34,277 nucleotides of DNA from an uncultured Bacillota bacterium (GCA_905208455.1 CAJLPK010000011.1:1-34277), one strand, 5' to 3'. Shown: positions 14,827 through 23,169, counted from the first letter of the stretch. Notes: generated by a model from the letters alone, not told the origin. Translations and numbers: made by a program.

Positions 14827-15768
14827 ATGATCGAAATCGAAAAGCCGAACCTTGAAAGCGTGATCTTAGAACCTACGTATGGCAAATTTGTCGTGGAACC
14901 GCTGGAACGCGGTTTTGGGACGACGCTGGGGAATTCCCTGCGCCGTATCCTGCTCTCTTCGCTTCCGGGCGTAGCGGCTACCAATGTACGTATTGACGGT
15001 GTGTTGCACGAATTCAGCACGATTCCGGGCGTAAAGGAAGACGTTACGGATATTGTGCTGAGCTTGAAGCGTATCTCGGTTCTCTTGCATTCAGAGGGCC
15101 CGAAAACCCTCCGGATCGAGAAAAAAGGGCCTTGCGAGGTAACAGCGGGAGACTTTGTGGCAGATGCTGAGGTAGAGATTTTGAACCCGGATCTGCACAT
15201 CGCAACGCTGGGTGAAGATGGCGTGCTGAATATGGAAGTGAACATAGAGCATGGCCGCGGCTATGTATATGCCGACAAAAATAAAAAGCAGGGCCAGCCC
15301 ATTGGGGTCATTGCCATTGACTCGATCTTCACGCCTGTGACCAAAGTGAACTTTACGGTGGAAAACACGCGTGTAGGGCAAGTCACGGACTATGATAAAC
15401 TGACGCTGGAAGTTTGGACGGACGGCACGATCTCGCCGGAAGAAGCCGCTTCCTTGGCAGCCAAAATCATGAGTGAGCATCTGATGCTGTTTATCAACCT
15501 GACGGACCATGTAGGGGATGTGGAAATCATGGTGCAGAAGGAAGATGAGCGCAGAGACGGTGTTTATGAAAAATCCATCGATGATCTGGATCTTTCCGTA
15601 CGCAGCTACAACTGCCTGAAACGGGCAGGGATCAGCTCAGTAGAGGAATTGGTCAAGATGACCGAGGAAGAAATGATGAAAGTGCGCAATTTGGGGCGTA
15701 AGTCGCTGGAAGAAGTCCAGCAGAAGCTGGAAGAACTCGGGCTTTCCCTCCGCGCAAGCGATGATTAA
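14827..15768 (+). CDS. rpoA: DNA-directed RNA polymerase subunit alpha
   Basis: The alpha dimer nucleates RNA polymerase assembly and contacts UP elements and activators. The 313-residue length is normal. The N-terminal domain (about 1-230) has FVVEPLERGFGTTLGNSLRR and the LSSLPGVAATNVRIDGVLHE dimerisation region. After an acidic linker, the C-terminal domain (about 248-313) has LDLSVRSYNCLKRAGI, holding the DNA-contacting Arg, and KVRNLGRKSLEEVQQKL. AAAGGAGGAG lies upstream. Confidence 0.98.
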   Translation: MIEIEKPNLESVILEPTYGKFVVEPLERGFGTTLGNSLRRILLSSLPGVAATNVRIDGVLHEFSTIPGVKEDVTDIVLSLKRISVLLHSEGPKTLRIEKKGPCEVTAGDFVADAEVEILNPDLHIATLGEDGVLNMEVNIEHGRGYVYADKNKKQGQPIGVIAIDSIFTPVTKVNFTVENTRVGQVTDYDKLTLEVWTDGTISPEEAASLAAKIMSEHLMLFINLTDHVGDVEIMVQKEDERRDGVYEKSIDDLDLSVRSYNCLKRAGISSVEELVKMTEEEMMKVRNLGRKSLEEVQQKLEELGLSLRASDD

Positions 15769-15786
15769 AGAGGAGGAACGTACACT

Positions 15787-16269
15787 ATGGCATACCGTAA
15801 GCTTGGCCGCAGAAGCGACCAAAGGAAAGCCATTTTGCGCAACCTGACGACGGCGCTGCTCTGGAACGGCAAAATCGAGACCACCGAAGCCCGCGCCAAG
15901 GAAGTGCGCAGCATTGCAGAAAAGATGATTACTCTTGCAATCAAAGAGTATAACAATACGGAAATCGTAACCAAAAACGGCGAGCAATACACCAACGACG
16001 CTCCCAGCAAGCTGGCGGCGAGACGTCAAATGTTGGCGTATCTGTACAACGTACCGGAAGCAAAGGGAGAAAAGGAATCAAAGTCGGATTATAAAGCGCG
16101 TACCAGTGACGTAAAAAATCCGGTTGTTGAAAAGCTTTTCCGTGAAATCGCTCCGAAGTATGAGAAGCGTGCACAGGATTTGGGCCAGGGAGGCGGATAT
16201 ACCCGCATCATCAAAACCGGCCCGCGCCGCGGCGATGCGTCTAATATGGCCATCGTAGAATTGGTGTAA
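15787..16269 (+). CDS. rplQ: 50S ribosomal protein L17 (bL17), long form
   Basis: L17 lies near the tunnel exit. The conserved N-terminus (YRKLGRRSDQRKAILRNLTT) and C-terminus (GGGYTRIIKTGPRRGDASNM, AIVELV) are clear. At 160 residues it is about 40 longer than the common 115-125-residue form. The extra material falls in two places relative to E. coli: about 20 residues near 55-76 (NNTEIVTKNGEQYTNDAPSK) and about 20 near 88-110 (VPEAKGEKESKSDYKARTSD). Longer L17 proteins occur in other Clostridia. It is the last gene before the terminator. Confidence 0.97.
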   Translation: MAYRKLGRRSDQRKAILRNLTTALLWNGKIETTEARAKEVRSIAEKMITLAIKEYNNTEIVTKNGEQYTNDAPSKLAARRQMLAYLYNVPEAKGEKESKSDYKARTSDVKNPVVEKLFREIAPKYEKRAQDLGQGGGYTRIIKTGPRRGDASNMAIVELV

Positions 16270-16280
16270 ACAGACAAGCG

Positions 16281-16309
16281 AAAGGGAGCCGAGGGGCTCC
16301 CTTTGTTTG
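16281..16309 (+). terminator. Terminator of the S10-spc-alpha operon
   Basis: A 10-bp perfect stem AAAGGGAGCC / GGCTCCCTTT with a GAGG loop is followed by GTTTG. The U-tract is interrupted, so some read-through into the ECF genes is plausible. Its 3' side ends 20 nt before the ecfA1 start. Confidence 0.85.
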
Positions 16310-16328
16310 TATGGAAGGGGAAAGAGCC

Positions 16329-17144
16329 ATGAAGGCAGTAGAGTGCGAGCACCTGCAATTTTATTATGGAGAGCAGCCTGCGCTGCGCGATTTGACCTTT
16401 GACATTGAGCAAGGCGAATACGTGGCCGTGGCAGGACGCAACGGATGCGGGAAATCCACACTGGCTCGGCATATCAACGCGCTGTTGCAGCCTACAGAAG
16501 GCGTGATGCGCGTATTTGGCATGGATACAAAGGACGAAAGCAAAACCCTGGAAATTCGTAAATGTGCAGGGATGATTTTCCAAAACCCGGACAACCAAAT
16601 CGTAGCCTCGGTGGTAGAGGAGGATGTGGCATTTGGGCCAGAGAACCTGGGCGTGCCGACCGAAGAAATTCGGAAGCGTGTGGATCAGGCGTTGGCTCAA
16701 ACGGGGATGACGGCCTTTGCTAAGCGTGCGCCGCATACGTTGTCCGGCGGGCAAAAGCAAAGAGTGGGCATTGCCGGCGTATTGGCCATGCAGCCGCAGC
16801 TTATCATTTTGGATGAGCCAACCTCTATGCTGGACCCGAGCGGCCGGGAAGCCGTTATGCAGACGCTGGATGAATTGCATGAAAGCGGCATTACGCTGAT
16901 CCACATTACCCATTCTATGGATGAGGCGCTTAAGGCACAGCGCATGATCGTGATGGATACAGGCAGGATTGTACTGGACAGCACGCCGGAGGAAATCTTT
17001 ACAAATCATGCAGACAAGCTGGTGTCTTGGGGCCTGGAGCTGCCGATGCTGATGGAGACAGCGTACGAATGCCGCCAACGGGGTATGGAAGTAGGGGCCG
17101 GACTTTCAATGGAAGAGATGGTGGAACAGATATGCCGATTGTGA
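16329..17144 (+). CDS. ecfA1: ECF transporter ATPase EcfA1
   Basis: EcfA1 is one of two ATPases that energise group II ECF vitamin and metal importers. I start at ATG 16329, 8 nt after GGAAGGGG, and not at the in-frame ATG 16311, which lies against the terminator. The product is 271 residues. Walker A is GRNGCGKST near 38-46, the signature LSGGQKQR near 139-146, Walker B LIILDEPTSMLDP, and the switch His is in HITHSMDEA. It overlaps ecfA2 by 13 nt. Confidence 0.95.
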   Translation: MKAVECEHLQFYYGEQPALRDLTFDIEQGEYVAVAGRNGCGKSTLARHINALLQPTEGVMRVFGMDTKDESKTLEIRKCAGMIFQNPDNQIVASVVEEDVAFGPENLGVPTEEIRKRVDQALAQTGMTAFAKRAPHTLSGGQKQRVGIAGVLAMQPQLIILDEPTSMLDPSGREAVMQTLDELHESGITLIHITHSMDEALKAQRMIVMDTGRIVLDSTPEEIFTNHADKLVSWGLELPMLMETAYECRQRGMEVGAGLSMEEMVEQICRL

Positions 17145-17998
17145 TAGAAAACCTCAGCCATGTTTACGGAAAGGGAACACCGTTTTTGGTAGAGGCATTA
17201 AGGGATGTTTCGCTTGAAATCGAGAAAGGACAGCTCACCGGAATCATTGGCCATACCGGAAGCGGAAAATCCACGCTGGCCCAGCATTTGAATGGATTGG
17301 AACAGGCGCAAACCGGCCGTGTTGTGGTAGACGGGGTGGAGCTTTTAGGAAAATATGATAAAAAGGCGATCCGTACGAAGGTAGGCATGGTGTTCCAGTA
17401 CCCCGAACAGCAACTGTTTGAGGAAACGGTGGTCAAGGATATTTGTTTTGGGCCCAAAAATTTAGGACTGCCCGAAAAACAGCAGCTCGAACGAGCCAAA
17501 TCGGCGATGGCGCTGATGCAAATAGATTATGAAGATTTTGCAGAGCGTTCCCCCTTTGATCTATCCGGCGGGCAAAAACGACGGGTGGCCATCGCGGGTG
17601 TTTTGGCAATGGAGCCGGATTACCTCGTGCTGGATGAGCCGACAGCAGGCCTGGACCCGGAAGCACGCAAAAACCTTTTGACAATGATCCGCAAGTTGCC
17701 GGAGCAAACCGGGATGGGCGTATTGATGGTGTCCCATTCCATGGAGGACATGGCCATGTATGCGGATAAGCTGGCTGTGATGCACCAGGGGAAATTGATG
17801 CGCTTTGGAACACCGGAAGAAATCTTTTCTCATGAGGAGGAGCTAAAGCAAGCCGGCTTGGCGGTTCCGACGCTGAGCAGGCTGACAAAGGCATTGCGGG
17901 CCAAGGGGCTGATCGTACCCTTTTCGCGCAATCCTGCGGAGTTTGCAGCTCACTTAAAAAAGACGCTGGAGGAGGGACGAGACCATGGCGATGAGTGA
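17132..17998 (+). CDS. ecfA2: ECF transporter ATPase EcfA2
   Basis: This is the partner ATPase of EcfA1. ATG 17132 (MPIVIENLSHVYGKGTPF) matches the family beginning; 35 extra residues read further upstream in the same frame overlap ecfA1 and have no homology to ATPases, so I excluded them. The product is 288 residues. Walker A is GHTGSGKST, the Q-loop region MVFQYPEQQLFEE, the signature DLSGGQKRR, Walker B YLVLDEPTAGLDP, and the switch His is in MVSHSMEDMA. Its ribosome binding site is weak, so translation is probably coupled to ecfA1. Confidence 0.95.
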   Translation: MPIVIENLSHVYGKGTPFLVEALRDVSLEIEKGQLTGIIGHTGSGKSTLAQHLNGLEQAQTGRVVVDGVELLGKYDKKAIRTKVGMVFQYPEQQLFEETVVKDICFGPKNLGLPEKQQLERAKSAMALMQIDYEDFAERSPFDLSGGQKRRVAIAGVLAMEPDYLVLDEPTAGLDPEARKNLLTMIRKLPEQTGMGVLMVSHSMEDMAMYADKLAVMHQGKLMRFGTPEEIFSHEEELKQAGLAVPTLSRLTKALRAKGLIVPFSRNPAEFAAHLKKTLEEGRDHGDE

Positions 17999-18785
17999 TA
18001 TGACCCTGGGCCAGTACTTCCCGGCAGAGTCTGTGATCCATAGGCTGGATGCACGCATCAAAATCGTGCTGGCGATTGCGTTTATGGTGCTGGCCTTTTT
18101 GGTAAATACCATTCAGGGATATGGGATGATACTGGGAATGCTATTGGGCACAATCCTTCTGTCCCGCGTGCCGTTTCGGTTTGTCCTGAAAGGGCTAAAG
18201 CCAATTCTTTTTATCTTAATTTTTACTTTTGTCCTGAATATCTTTTTGACGCCGGGACAAACGGTATGGGTGCATTGGTGGATCTTTACCATTACAAAAG
18301 AAAGCCTTTTGTTTGCCGTGCAGATGTCTGTGCGTTTGGCGCTGCTGGTGGCCGGTACTTCGATGCTCACACTGACAACGGCGCCTCTGCAGCTGACGGA
18401 TGGATTAGAATCGCTGCTAAGGCCGCTGAAAGCCATTCGGTTTCCGGTACATGAGATGGCGATGATGATGTCGATCGCGCTGCGTTTTATCCCTACGCTG
18501 GCTGAGGAGGCGGACCGCATCCGCAAGGCACAGGCGGCCAGGGGTGCGGACTTTGATACAGGAGGGCTTTTCAAACGGGCCGCCAGCCTGGTCCCCTTGC
18601 TGGTACCGCTGTTTGTGGGGGCGTTCCGCCGGGCAGAGGAATTGGCCACAGCGATGGAAGCGCGCTGTTATCATGGAGGAGAAGGAAGAACGAAGCTTAC
18701 CGTGCTGCACATGGGCGGGCGCGATTATATCGGCCTGCTCATCATGGTGGCGGCTTACCTGCTTGCTACGGTAGGAGGGTTTTGA
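17985..18785 (+). CDS. ecfT: ECF transporter transmembrane protein EcfT
   Basis: EcfT is the membrane scaffold joining the ATPases to exchangeable S components. The 266-residue protein has several hydrophobic helices (for example IVLAIAFMVLAFLVNTI and PILFILIFTFVLNIFL) and the two cytosolic coupling motifs with Ala-Arg: RKAQAARGADFD near residue 181 and TAMEARCYHGG near residue 224. It overlaps ecfA2 by 14 nt and shares one base with truA. No S component is seen in the window, so this is likely a shared energizing module. Confidence 0.95.
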   Translation: MAMSDMTLGQYFPAESVIHRLDARIKIVLAIAFMVLAFLVNTIQGYGMILGMLLGTILLSRVPFRFVLKGLKPILFILIFTFVLNIFLTPGQTVWVHWWIFTITKESLLFAVQMSVRLALLVAGTSMLTLTTAPLQLTDGLESLLRPLKAIRFPVHEMAMMMSIALRFIPTLAEEADRIRKAQAARGADFDTGGLFKRAASLVPLLVPLFVGAFRRAEELATAMEARCYHGGEGRTKLTVLHMGGRDYIGLLIMVAAYLLATVGGF

Positions 18786-19582
18786 TGCGTATAAAGCTGA
18801 TCGTTGAGTTTGACGGCACGGAGTATGCTGGCTGGCAGAGGCAGAACAACGCTGTTACCGTGCAGCAAAGGCTGGAAGAAGCGCTGCAGCGGCTTTTCGG
18901 CACGCCGATATGCGTACAAGGCGCCAGCCGGACGGATGCCGGCGTGCATGCAGCGGGGATGGTATGTCATTTTGACATAGAAACAAAAATCCCGCCGGAA
19001 CGCATAGCGTATGCGCTGAATTTTACGCTGCCGAAGGATATACGCATTAAGGAATCAATACGAGTGGCAGAGACGTTTCATGCAAGGTTTGATGCTAAGG
19101 CAAAATGGTACCGCTATACCATTTACAATCACAAACATGCCAGCGCGCTCAACCGAAGGACGGTAGCGCACGTGCCGTATGCGCTGGAAGCTGCAAAAAT
19201 GCAGGAGGCGTTGAATGTGCTTTTGGGAAGGCATGATTTTGCCGCGTTTGCTGCCTCAGGGAGCATTGTAAAGGATACCACGCGGGAGATCTATTTAGCA
19301 CAGCTGCAAAAAAAAGGCGATCTATTGATTTTAGATGTCATAGGGAGCGGTTTTTTGTATAATATGGTGCGCATTATCGCTGGAACGCTCATTGATATAG
19401 GCCGCGGAAAGCTGCAAACAGACGCCTTTGCCAAGATGCTGCTCACAAAGGAGCGCATACAGGGAGGGATGACGGCGCCGCCGCAGGGATTGATCCTGCA
19501 GCGTGTATATTACGGCGCGCCGCCGAGCTATGAGCAGTATCTATGCGAAAAAAGTATGCTGGATGGGACTTTTTCCGCATAG
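18785..19582 (+). CDS. truA: tRNA pseudouridine(38-40) synthase TruA
   Basis: TruA isomerises uridines 38-40 of the tRNA anticodon arm. ATG 18785 shares a base with the ecfT stop (TGATG) and follows TAGGAGGG, so I prefer it to the TTG one codon upstream. The product is 265 residues. The catalytic Asp51 lies in GASRTDAGVHA; the family start VEFDGTEYAGWQRQ and the C-terminal GSGFLYNMVRIIAGTLIDIG are clear. Confidence 0.97.
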   Translation: MRIKLIVEFDGTEYAGWQRQNNAVTVQQRLEEALQRLFGTPICVQGASRTDAGVHAAGMVCHFDIETKIPPERIAYALNFTLPKDIRIKESIRVAETFHARFDAKAKWYRYTIYNHKHASALNRRTVAHVPYALEAAKMQEALNVLLGRHDFAAFAASGSIVKDTTREIYLAQLQKKGDLLILDVIGSGFLYNMVRIIAGTLIDIGRGKLQTDAFAKMLLTKERIQGGMTAPPQGLILQRVYYGAPPSYEQYLCEKSMLDGTFSA

Positions 19583-19607
19583 AATCGGGCTTTTTTCAAA
19601 GTTTTGG

Positions 19608-19636
19608 TTGACAGAAAACCAGCATTTGGATAAAAT
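19608..19636 (+). promoter_or_regulatory. Promoter of rplM-rpsI
   Basis: A consensus TTGACA (19608-19613), a 17-bp spacer and TAAAAT (19631-19636) lie 26 nt after truA. Transcription would begin near 19643, leaving a leader of about 110 nt. Confidence 0.85.
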
Positions 19637-19642
19637 ATATAA

Positions 19643-19752
19643 GCGCTGTTTTGCACCATTAGCCCCGGAGTGAAACGCGAAACTAGAATCTTATCATATC
19701 CTCTGTGCACGGCCTTGCTCATCCGTGGACAGAGTACAGGAGGAAGCATCCT
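19643..19752 (+). promoter_or_regulatory. L13-leader-like structured 5' region
   Basis: Just ahead of the AGGAGG of rplM, CTCTGT 19701-19706 pairs with ACAGAG 19729-19734, and after a single G-G mismatch CACGG 19708-19712 pairs with CCGTG 19723-19727 over a 10-nt loop. A conserved L13 leader RNA is known ahead of rplM-rpsI in Bacillota and is thought to mediate L13 autoregulation. Position and hairpin shape fit; I cannot score it against the covariance model here. Confidence 0.65.
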
Positions 19753-20181
19753 ATGAAAACCTATATGCCTGGGGAAGATGCCCTGGTGCGCAAATGGTAC
19801 GTAGTAGACGCGGAAGGCAAGACCTTCGGCCGTCTGGCGAGCCGTGTTGCTCACATTTTGAGAGGCAAACATAAACCTGAATTTACGCCGCATGCAGATA
19901 TGGGCGATTATGTGATCGTCGTCAATGCAGACAAGCTGGTATTTACCGGCAACAAGCTGGATCAAAAAGTATATTACCGCCATACAGGGCATCCGGGTGG
20001 CCTCAAAGAAACCACCTATCGCACGCTGATGGAGACCCGTCCCGAATTTGCGCTGGAGCACGCCGTAAAGGGCATGATGCCGAAAAATTCTCTGGGACGC
20101 CAAATGATTAAAAAGCTGAAGGTCTATGCGGGCCCGAATCATAACCACGAAGCCCAGCAGCCTGAGACGCTGGAAGTGTAA
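19753..20181 (+). CDS. rplM: 50S ribosomal protein L13 (uL13)
   Basis: L13 is an early 50S assembly protein. I start at ATG 19753 (MKTYMPGEDALVRKWYVVDA), 9 nt after AGGAGG; an upstream in-frame ATG at 19705 falls inside the leader hairpin. The product is 142 residues, the normal length. Family blocks are GKTFGRLASRVAHILRGKHK, HTGHPGGLKETTYRTLMETRP cut to its core, and MMPKNSLGRQMIKKLKVY. Confidence 0.97.
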   Translation: MKTYMPGEDALVRKWYVVDAEGKTFGRLASRVAHILRGKHKPEFTPHADMGDYVIVVNADKLVFTGNKLDQKVYYRHTGHPGGLKETTYRTLMETRPEFALEHAVKGMMPKNSLGRQMIKKLKVYAGPNHNHEAQQPETLEV

Positions 20182-20194
20182 GGAGGCATAACAG

Positions 20195-20590
20195 ATGGCA
20201 GCTAAAGCGCAATACCTGGGAACCGGCAGACGGAAAAAGAGCGTAGCACGTGTACGCTTGGTGCCGGGCAAAGGTGCTTTCATTGTAAACAAACGCGATC
20301 TGGAAGAATATTTTGGCCTGGAAACGCTGAAAATGGCAGCGAAATCGCCCTTGGTCGTGACGGGTCTGGAGGATAAGTTCGATGTACACGTCAATGTATG
20401 TGGCGGAGGATTTACCGGCCAGGCGGGCGCGATTCGCCATGGTGTGTCCAGGGCATTGCTGCAGGCAGATGAAGATCTGCGCCCTGCGTTGAAGCAGGCA
20501 GGGTTCCTGACGCGTGACCCACGCATGAAAGAACGTAAGAAATACGGCTTGAAAGCAGCTCGCAGAGCACCGCAGTTCAGCAAGCGTTAA
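20195..20590 (+). CDS. rpsI: 30S ribosomal protein S9 (uS9)
   Basis: S9 extends its C-terminal tail to the P-site tRNA. The 131 residues include YLGTGRRKKSVARVRLVPGK, GGGFTGQAGAIRHGVSRALL, the TRDPRMKERKKYGLKAARRA block, and the functional ending QFSKR. AAGGAGG lies upstream. rpsI closes the operon at a terminator. Confidence 0.98.
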   Translation: MAAKAQYLGTGRRKKSVARVRLVPGKGAFIVNKRDLEEYFGLETLKMAAKSPLVVTGLEDKFDVHVNVCGGGFTGQAGAIRHGVSRALLQADEDLRPALKQAGFLTRDPRMKERKKYGLKAARRAPQFSKR

Positions 20591-20601
20591 AAAACATTCT
20601 T

Positions 20602-20634
20602 ACTCCGCCAAACTTTTGGCGGAGTTTTCTTTTT
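20602..20634 (+). terminator. Terminator after rpsI
   Basis: A 10-bp perfect stem ACTCCGCCAA / TTGGCGGAGT with a short ACTT loop is followed by TTTCTTTTT. This is a textbook intrinsic terminator 11 nt after the rpsI stop. Confidence 0.95.
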
Positions 20635-20662
20635 GCAGCGGGAAAGCAGAAAATGTTTTCCC

Positions 20663-20692
20663 TGGGCATTCTCCCTATATTTGGGGTATAAT
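20663..20692 (+). promoter_or_regulatory. Probable promoter of trxB-glmM
   Basis: A perfect TATAAT (20687-20692) stands 51 nt before the trxB start. The best -35 is TGGGCA (20663-20668) at an 18-bp spacing, matching four of six consensus bases. The -10 is convincing, the -35 weak, so an activator may be involved. Confidence 0.5.
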
Positions 20693-20743
20693 ATAAAAAA
20701 TATAAGAGAGATAAAACACCAATCGAAAGAAAAGGAGAAAGCG

Positions 20744-21655
20744 ATGCAGGATCTATTGATTGTTGGCGCCGGGCCGGCAGGGCTTTCTGCTGCTATTTAT
20801 GCAGCGCGCGCCGGTATGTCTTTTACCATATTGGAGCAGATGGCGCCGGGAGGCCAGGCTGCGACGACACACCATATTGAAAATTATCCGGGCTTTGCCG
20901 ACGGGGTTGGCGGTGTGGACCTGGCGATGGCGATGCAGGCGCAGGCGCAGAATCTAGGCGCGGTATTTGCCTATGAGCCTGTGAAAAAGATGGAGTTAGT
21001 GGGTAAGGAAAAGAAAATTGTGACATCTCAGCATACATATATGGCCCGCGCGGTGATTCTGGCTATGGGAGCGCAGCCCAGGACGCTGGGCCTGCCGGGA
21101 GAGGAAGCGCTGCGCGGCAGGGGCGTAAGCTACTGTGCGACGTGCGACGGCTTCTTTTTCAAAGGCAAGCAGACGGTGATCATTGGAGGAGGAGATACTG
21201 CATTCCAGGATGCGCAGTATTTAGCCAATCTTTGCGAAAAGGTGACCATTGTCCACAGAAGGAATGAATTCAGGGCGGCAAAGAGGCTGCAGGAAAAGGC
21301 ACGGGCACTTTCCAATGTAACGATGATGACCCCTTATGTGCCGGTGTCCATTGAACAAAGCGGAGATGTGGTTTCCGGCTTACTTGTAGAGCATGTGGAA
21401 ACAAAAGAGAAAATGCGCATTGCTTGTGATGGGATTTTCATTGCTGCTGGCTATTTGCCGCAAAACGAGATGGTAAAAGGCCAAGTGACGCTGACGGAAG
21501 CTGGCTATATTCAGACAGATGCGGGAAAGAAAACCAATTTGCCCGGCGTATATGCTGTAGGGGATATCAGCACAACGCCGCTAAGACAAGTCGTTACAGC
21601 CTGCGCGGATGGCGCTGTTGCAGTAGCGAGTGCAGAGCAATACTTATCTGAATGA
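20744..21655 (+). CDS. trxB: Thioredoxin reductase (NADPH-type flavoprotein)
   Basis: TrxB passes electrons from NADPH through FAD and a redox disulfide to thioredoxin. I start at ATG 20744 (MQDLLIVGAGPAGLSAA), which follows AAAGGAGA; in-frame codons upstream run into the terminator. The product is 303 residues. The FAD site is GAGPAGLSAAIYA, the redox-active pair C131-x-x-C134 is in YCATCDGFF, the NAD(P)-site glycines are IIGGGDTAFQDA, and HRRNEFRAAK carries the basic residues that favour NADPH. The terminal FAD motif is YAVGDIST. That set distinguishes it from ferredoxin-dependent clostridial relatives, which lack the NADPH motifs. No thioredoxin gene is adjacent. Confidence 0.93.
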   Translation: MQDLLIVGAGPAGLSAAIYAARAGMSFTILEQMAPGGQAATTHHIENYPGFADGVGGVDLAMAMQAQAQNLGAVFAYEPVKKMELVGKEKKIVTSQHTYMARAVILAMGAQPRTLGLPGEEALRGRGVSYCATCDGFFFKGKQTVIIGGGDTAFQDAQYLANLCEKVTIVHRRNEFRAAKRLQEKARALSNVTMMTPYVPVSIEQSGDVVSGLLVEHVETKEKMRIACDGIFIAAGYLPQNEMVKGQVTLTEAGYIQTDAGKKTNLPGVYAVGDISTTPLRQVVTACADGAVAVASAEQYLSE

Positions 21656-21692
21656 TATAAGGTAGAGATAACAAAATATCGGGGGTTATCAA

Positions 21693-23027
21693 ATGGCTAG
21701 ATTGTTTGGGACAGACGGAGTAAGAGGCCTCGTGGGAGAAGAGCTAACAGAAAAGCTGGCATATCAGCTGGGCTATGCTGGGGCAAAGGTGCTGGCAAAG
21801 ACACAGGAGCAGCCTCATATTTTAATTGGAATGGATACGCGTGAATCAGGGCCGGTGCTGCAAAATGCCTTGATGCAGGGGATTGCTGCAGCAGGGGGCG
21901 TGGCTGTTTCGGCCGGTGTTGTGCCCACGCCGGCAGTCGCTTATTTAGTGCAGAGCGGACATTTTAAGGCAGGAATAGTGATTTCTGCTTCGCATAACCC
22001 TGCAAAGTATAACGGGATCAAGTTCTTCGATGAGTTTGGGTATAAGCTGCCGGATGCGCTGGAGGACGAGATTGAGGCGATGTTAAAGGATATCGAGGTG
22101 CCCGGCGGCCTGAAAACGCTGACACCGCGCACGATGGAGGATGCGGAGCAGCGCTATATTGATTTTTTAACGGCGCAGACTGATGTGCGGTTATCGGGAA
22201 AGACCATTGTATTGGACTGTGCTAATGGAGCTGCCAGCAATTTGGCGCAGCGTATATTTGAAAAGCTGGGGGCAAGGACCATCATACTGCACAATCAGCC
22301 AGATGGGAAAAATATCAATGACGGCTGCGGCTCAACACATCCAGAAGCGATGTGCGAAACAGTGCGCCGGAGCGCTGCGGACTTTGGCTTTGCCTTTGAC
22401 GGAGATGCGGATCGGCTGATTGCTTGCGATGAAACAGGCGCATTGATGGATGGAGATAAGATCATGGGCCTGCTTGCAATTGATATGAAAGAAAACGGGA
22501 GGTTGAACCAGGATACACTGGTAGCAACGGTGATGAGCAATATGGGACTGGCGCTTTCGATAAAGCCCTATGGTATAAAGATTGCAACCACGCAGGTAGG
22601 GGATCGGTACGTACTGGAAGAGATGAAAAGCAGCGGATACAATTTAGGAGGAGAACAGTCGGGGCATCTATTATTGACGGACCAATCTACCACAGGGGAT
22701 GGTATGCAGTCTGCGATTCATTTGGCGAGTTTATTGATGCGCAGCGGAGAAAAGGCAAGCCAGTGCGCGAAGAAAATAAATATTTATCCGCAGGTATTGT
22801 TGAATGTACCCGTAGCGCCGCAGTATAAAACGGAATACATGAAAAATCCTATTGTTGCGCAGGAGATCAAGAGCTTGGAGGCAGCGTATCAAGGCAGAGG
22901 AAGGCTTCTGATCCGCCCAAGCGGTACAGAGCATTTGGTGCGCATCATGATCGAAGGAGAAGATCAGGCGGTGATCGAGGCGGATGCCAGGGCGCTGGCC
23001 GAGATTATGGAGAAAGAATTATCGTAA
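21693..23027 (+). CDS. glmM: Phosphoglucosamine mutase
   Basis: GlmM converts glucosamine-6-phosphate to glucosamine-1-phosphate for peptidoglycan precursor synthesis. The 444-residue protein has the four mutase domains: the opening RLFGTDGVRGLVGE, the phosphoserine loop ISASHNPAKYNGIKFF with catalytic Ser100, the metal-binding DGDADRLIACDE, the sugar-binding GGEQSGHLLL, and the phosphate-binding RPSGTEHLVRIMIEG. The ribosome binding site is a run of G (GGGGG) 8 nt before ATG. It starts 37 nt after trxB and has no promoter of its own. Confidence 0.97.
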   Translation: MARLFGTDGVRGLVGEELTEKLAYQLGYAGAKVLAKTQEQPHILIGMDTRESGPVLQNALMQGIAAAGGVAVSAGVVPTPAVAYLVQSGHFKAGIVISASHNPAKYNGIKFFDEFGYKLPDALEDEIEAMLKDIEVPGGLKTLTPRTMEDAEQRYIDFLTAQTDVRLSGKTIVLDCANGAASNLAQRIFEKLGARTIILHNQPDGKNINDGCGSTHPEAMCETVRRSAADFGFAFDGDADRLIACDETGALMDGDKIMGLLAIDMKENGRLNQDTLVATVMSNMGLALSIKPYGIKIATTQVGDRYVLEEMKSSGYNLGGEQSGHLLLTDQSTTGDGMQSAIHLASLLMRSGEKASQCAKKINIYPQVLLNVPVAPQYKTEYMKNPIVAQEIKSLEAAYQGRGRLLIRPSGTEHLVRIMIEGEDQAVIEADARALAEIMEKELS

Positions 23028-23044
23028 ACGATATAAAAGCGAAG

Positions 23045-23079
23045 AAAAGGCGATAGAATGAAATTCATCGCCTTTTTTT
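23045..23079 (+). terminator. Terminator after glmM
   Basis: AAAAGGCGAT and ATCGCCTTTT form a 10-bp stem, extended by GAAT/ATTC beyond one bulged A, with a GAA loop. The 3' arm runs into seven T. Confidence 0.92.
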
Positions 23080-23090
23080 CTTAAAAATGC

Positions 23091-23118
23091 TTGCATTTTT
23101 TGGAAACGATGCTATAAT
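23091..23118 (+). promoter_or_regulatory. Promoter of the rubrerythrin gene
   Basis: TTGCAT (23091-23096), a 16-bp spacer and a perfect TATAAT (23113-23118) lie 51 nt before the gene. I looked for a PerR-type box in the following AT-rich stretch and did not find a convincing one. Confidence 0.75.
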
Positions 23119-23169
23119 GAAAACATAAATAAGAACTATTACTATTAAGAATATAAGGAGGCACTTAAA

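Noticed and set aside
13893..15245. 450-codon open frame on the minus strand across rpsK, rpsD and rpoA
   Set aside because: It is antisense to three certain genes, has no family features, and long shadow frames are expected opposite GC-richer r-protein genes.
23119..23169. PerR box ahead of the rubrerythrin gene
   Set aside because: The stretch is AT-rich but does not give the inverted repeat expected of a PerR site.
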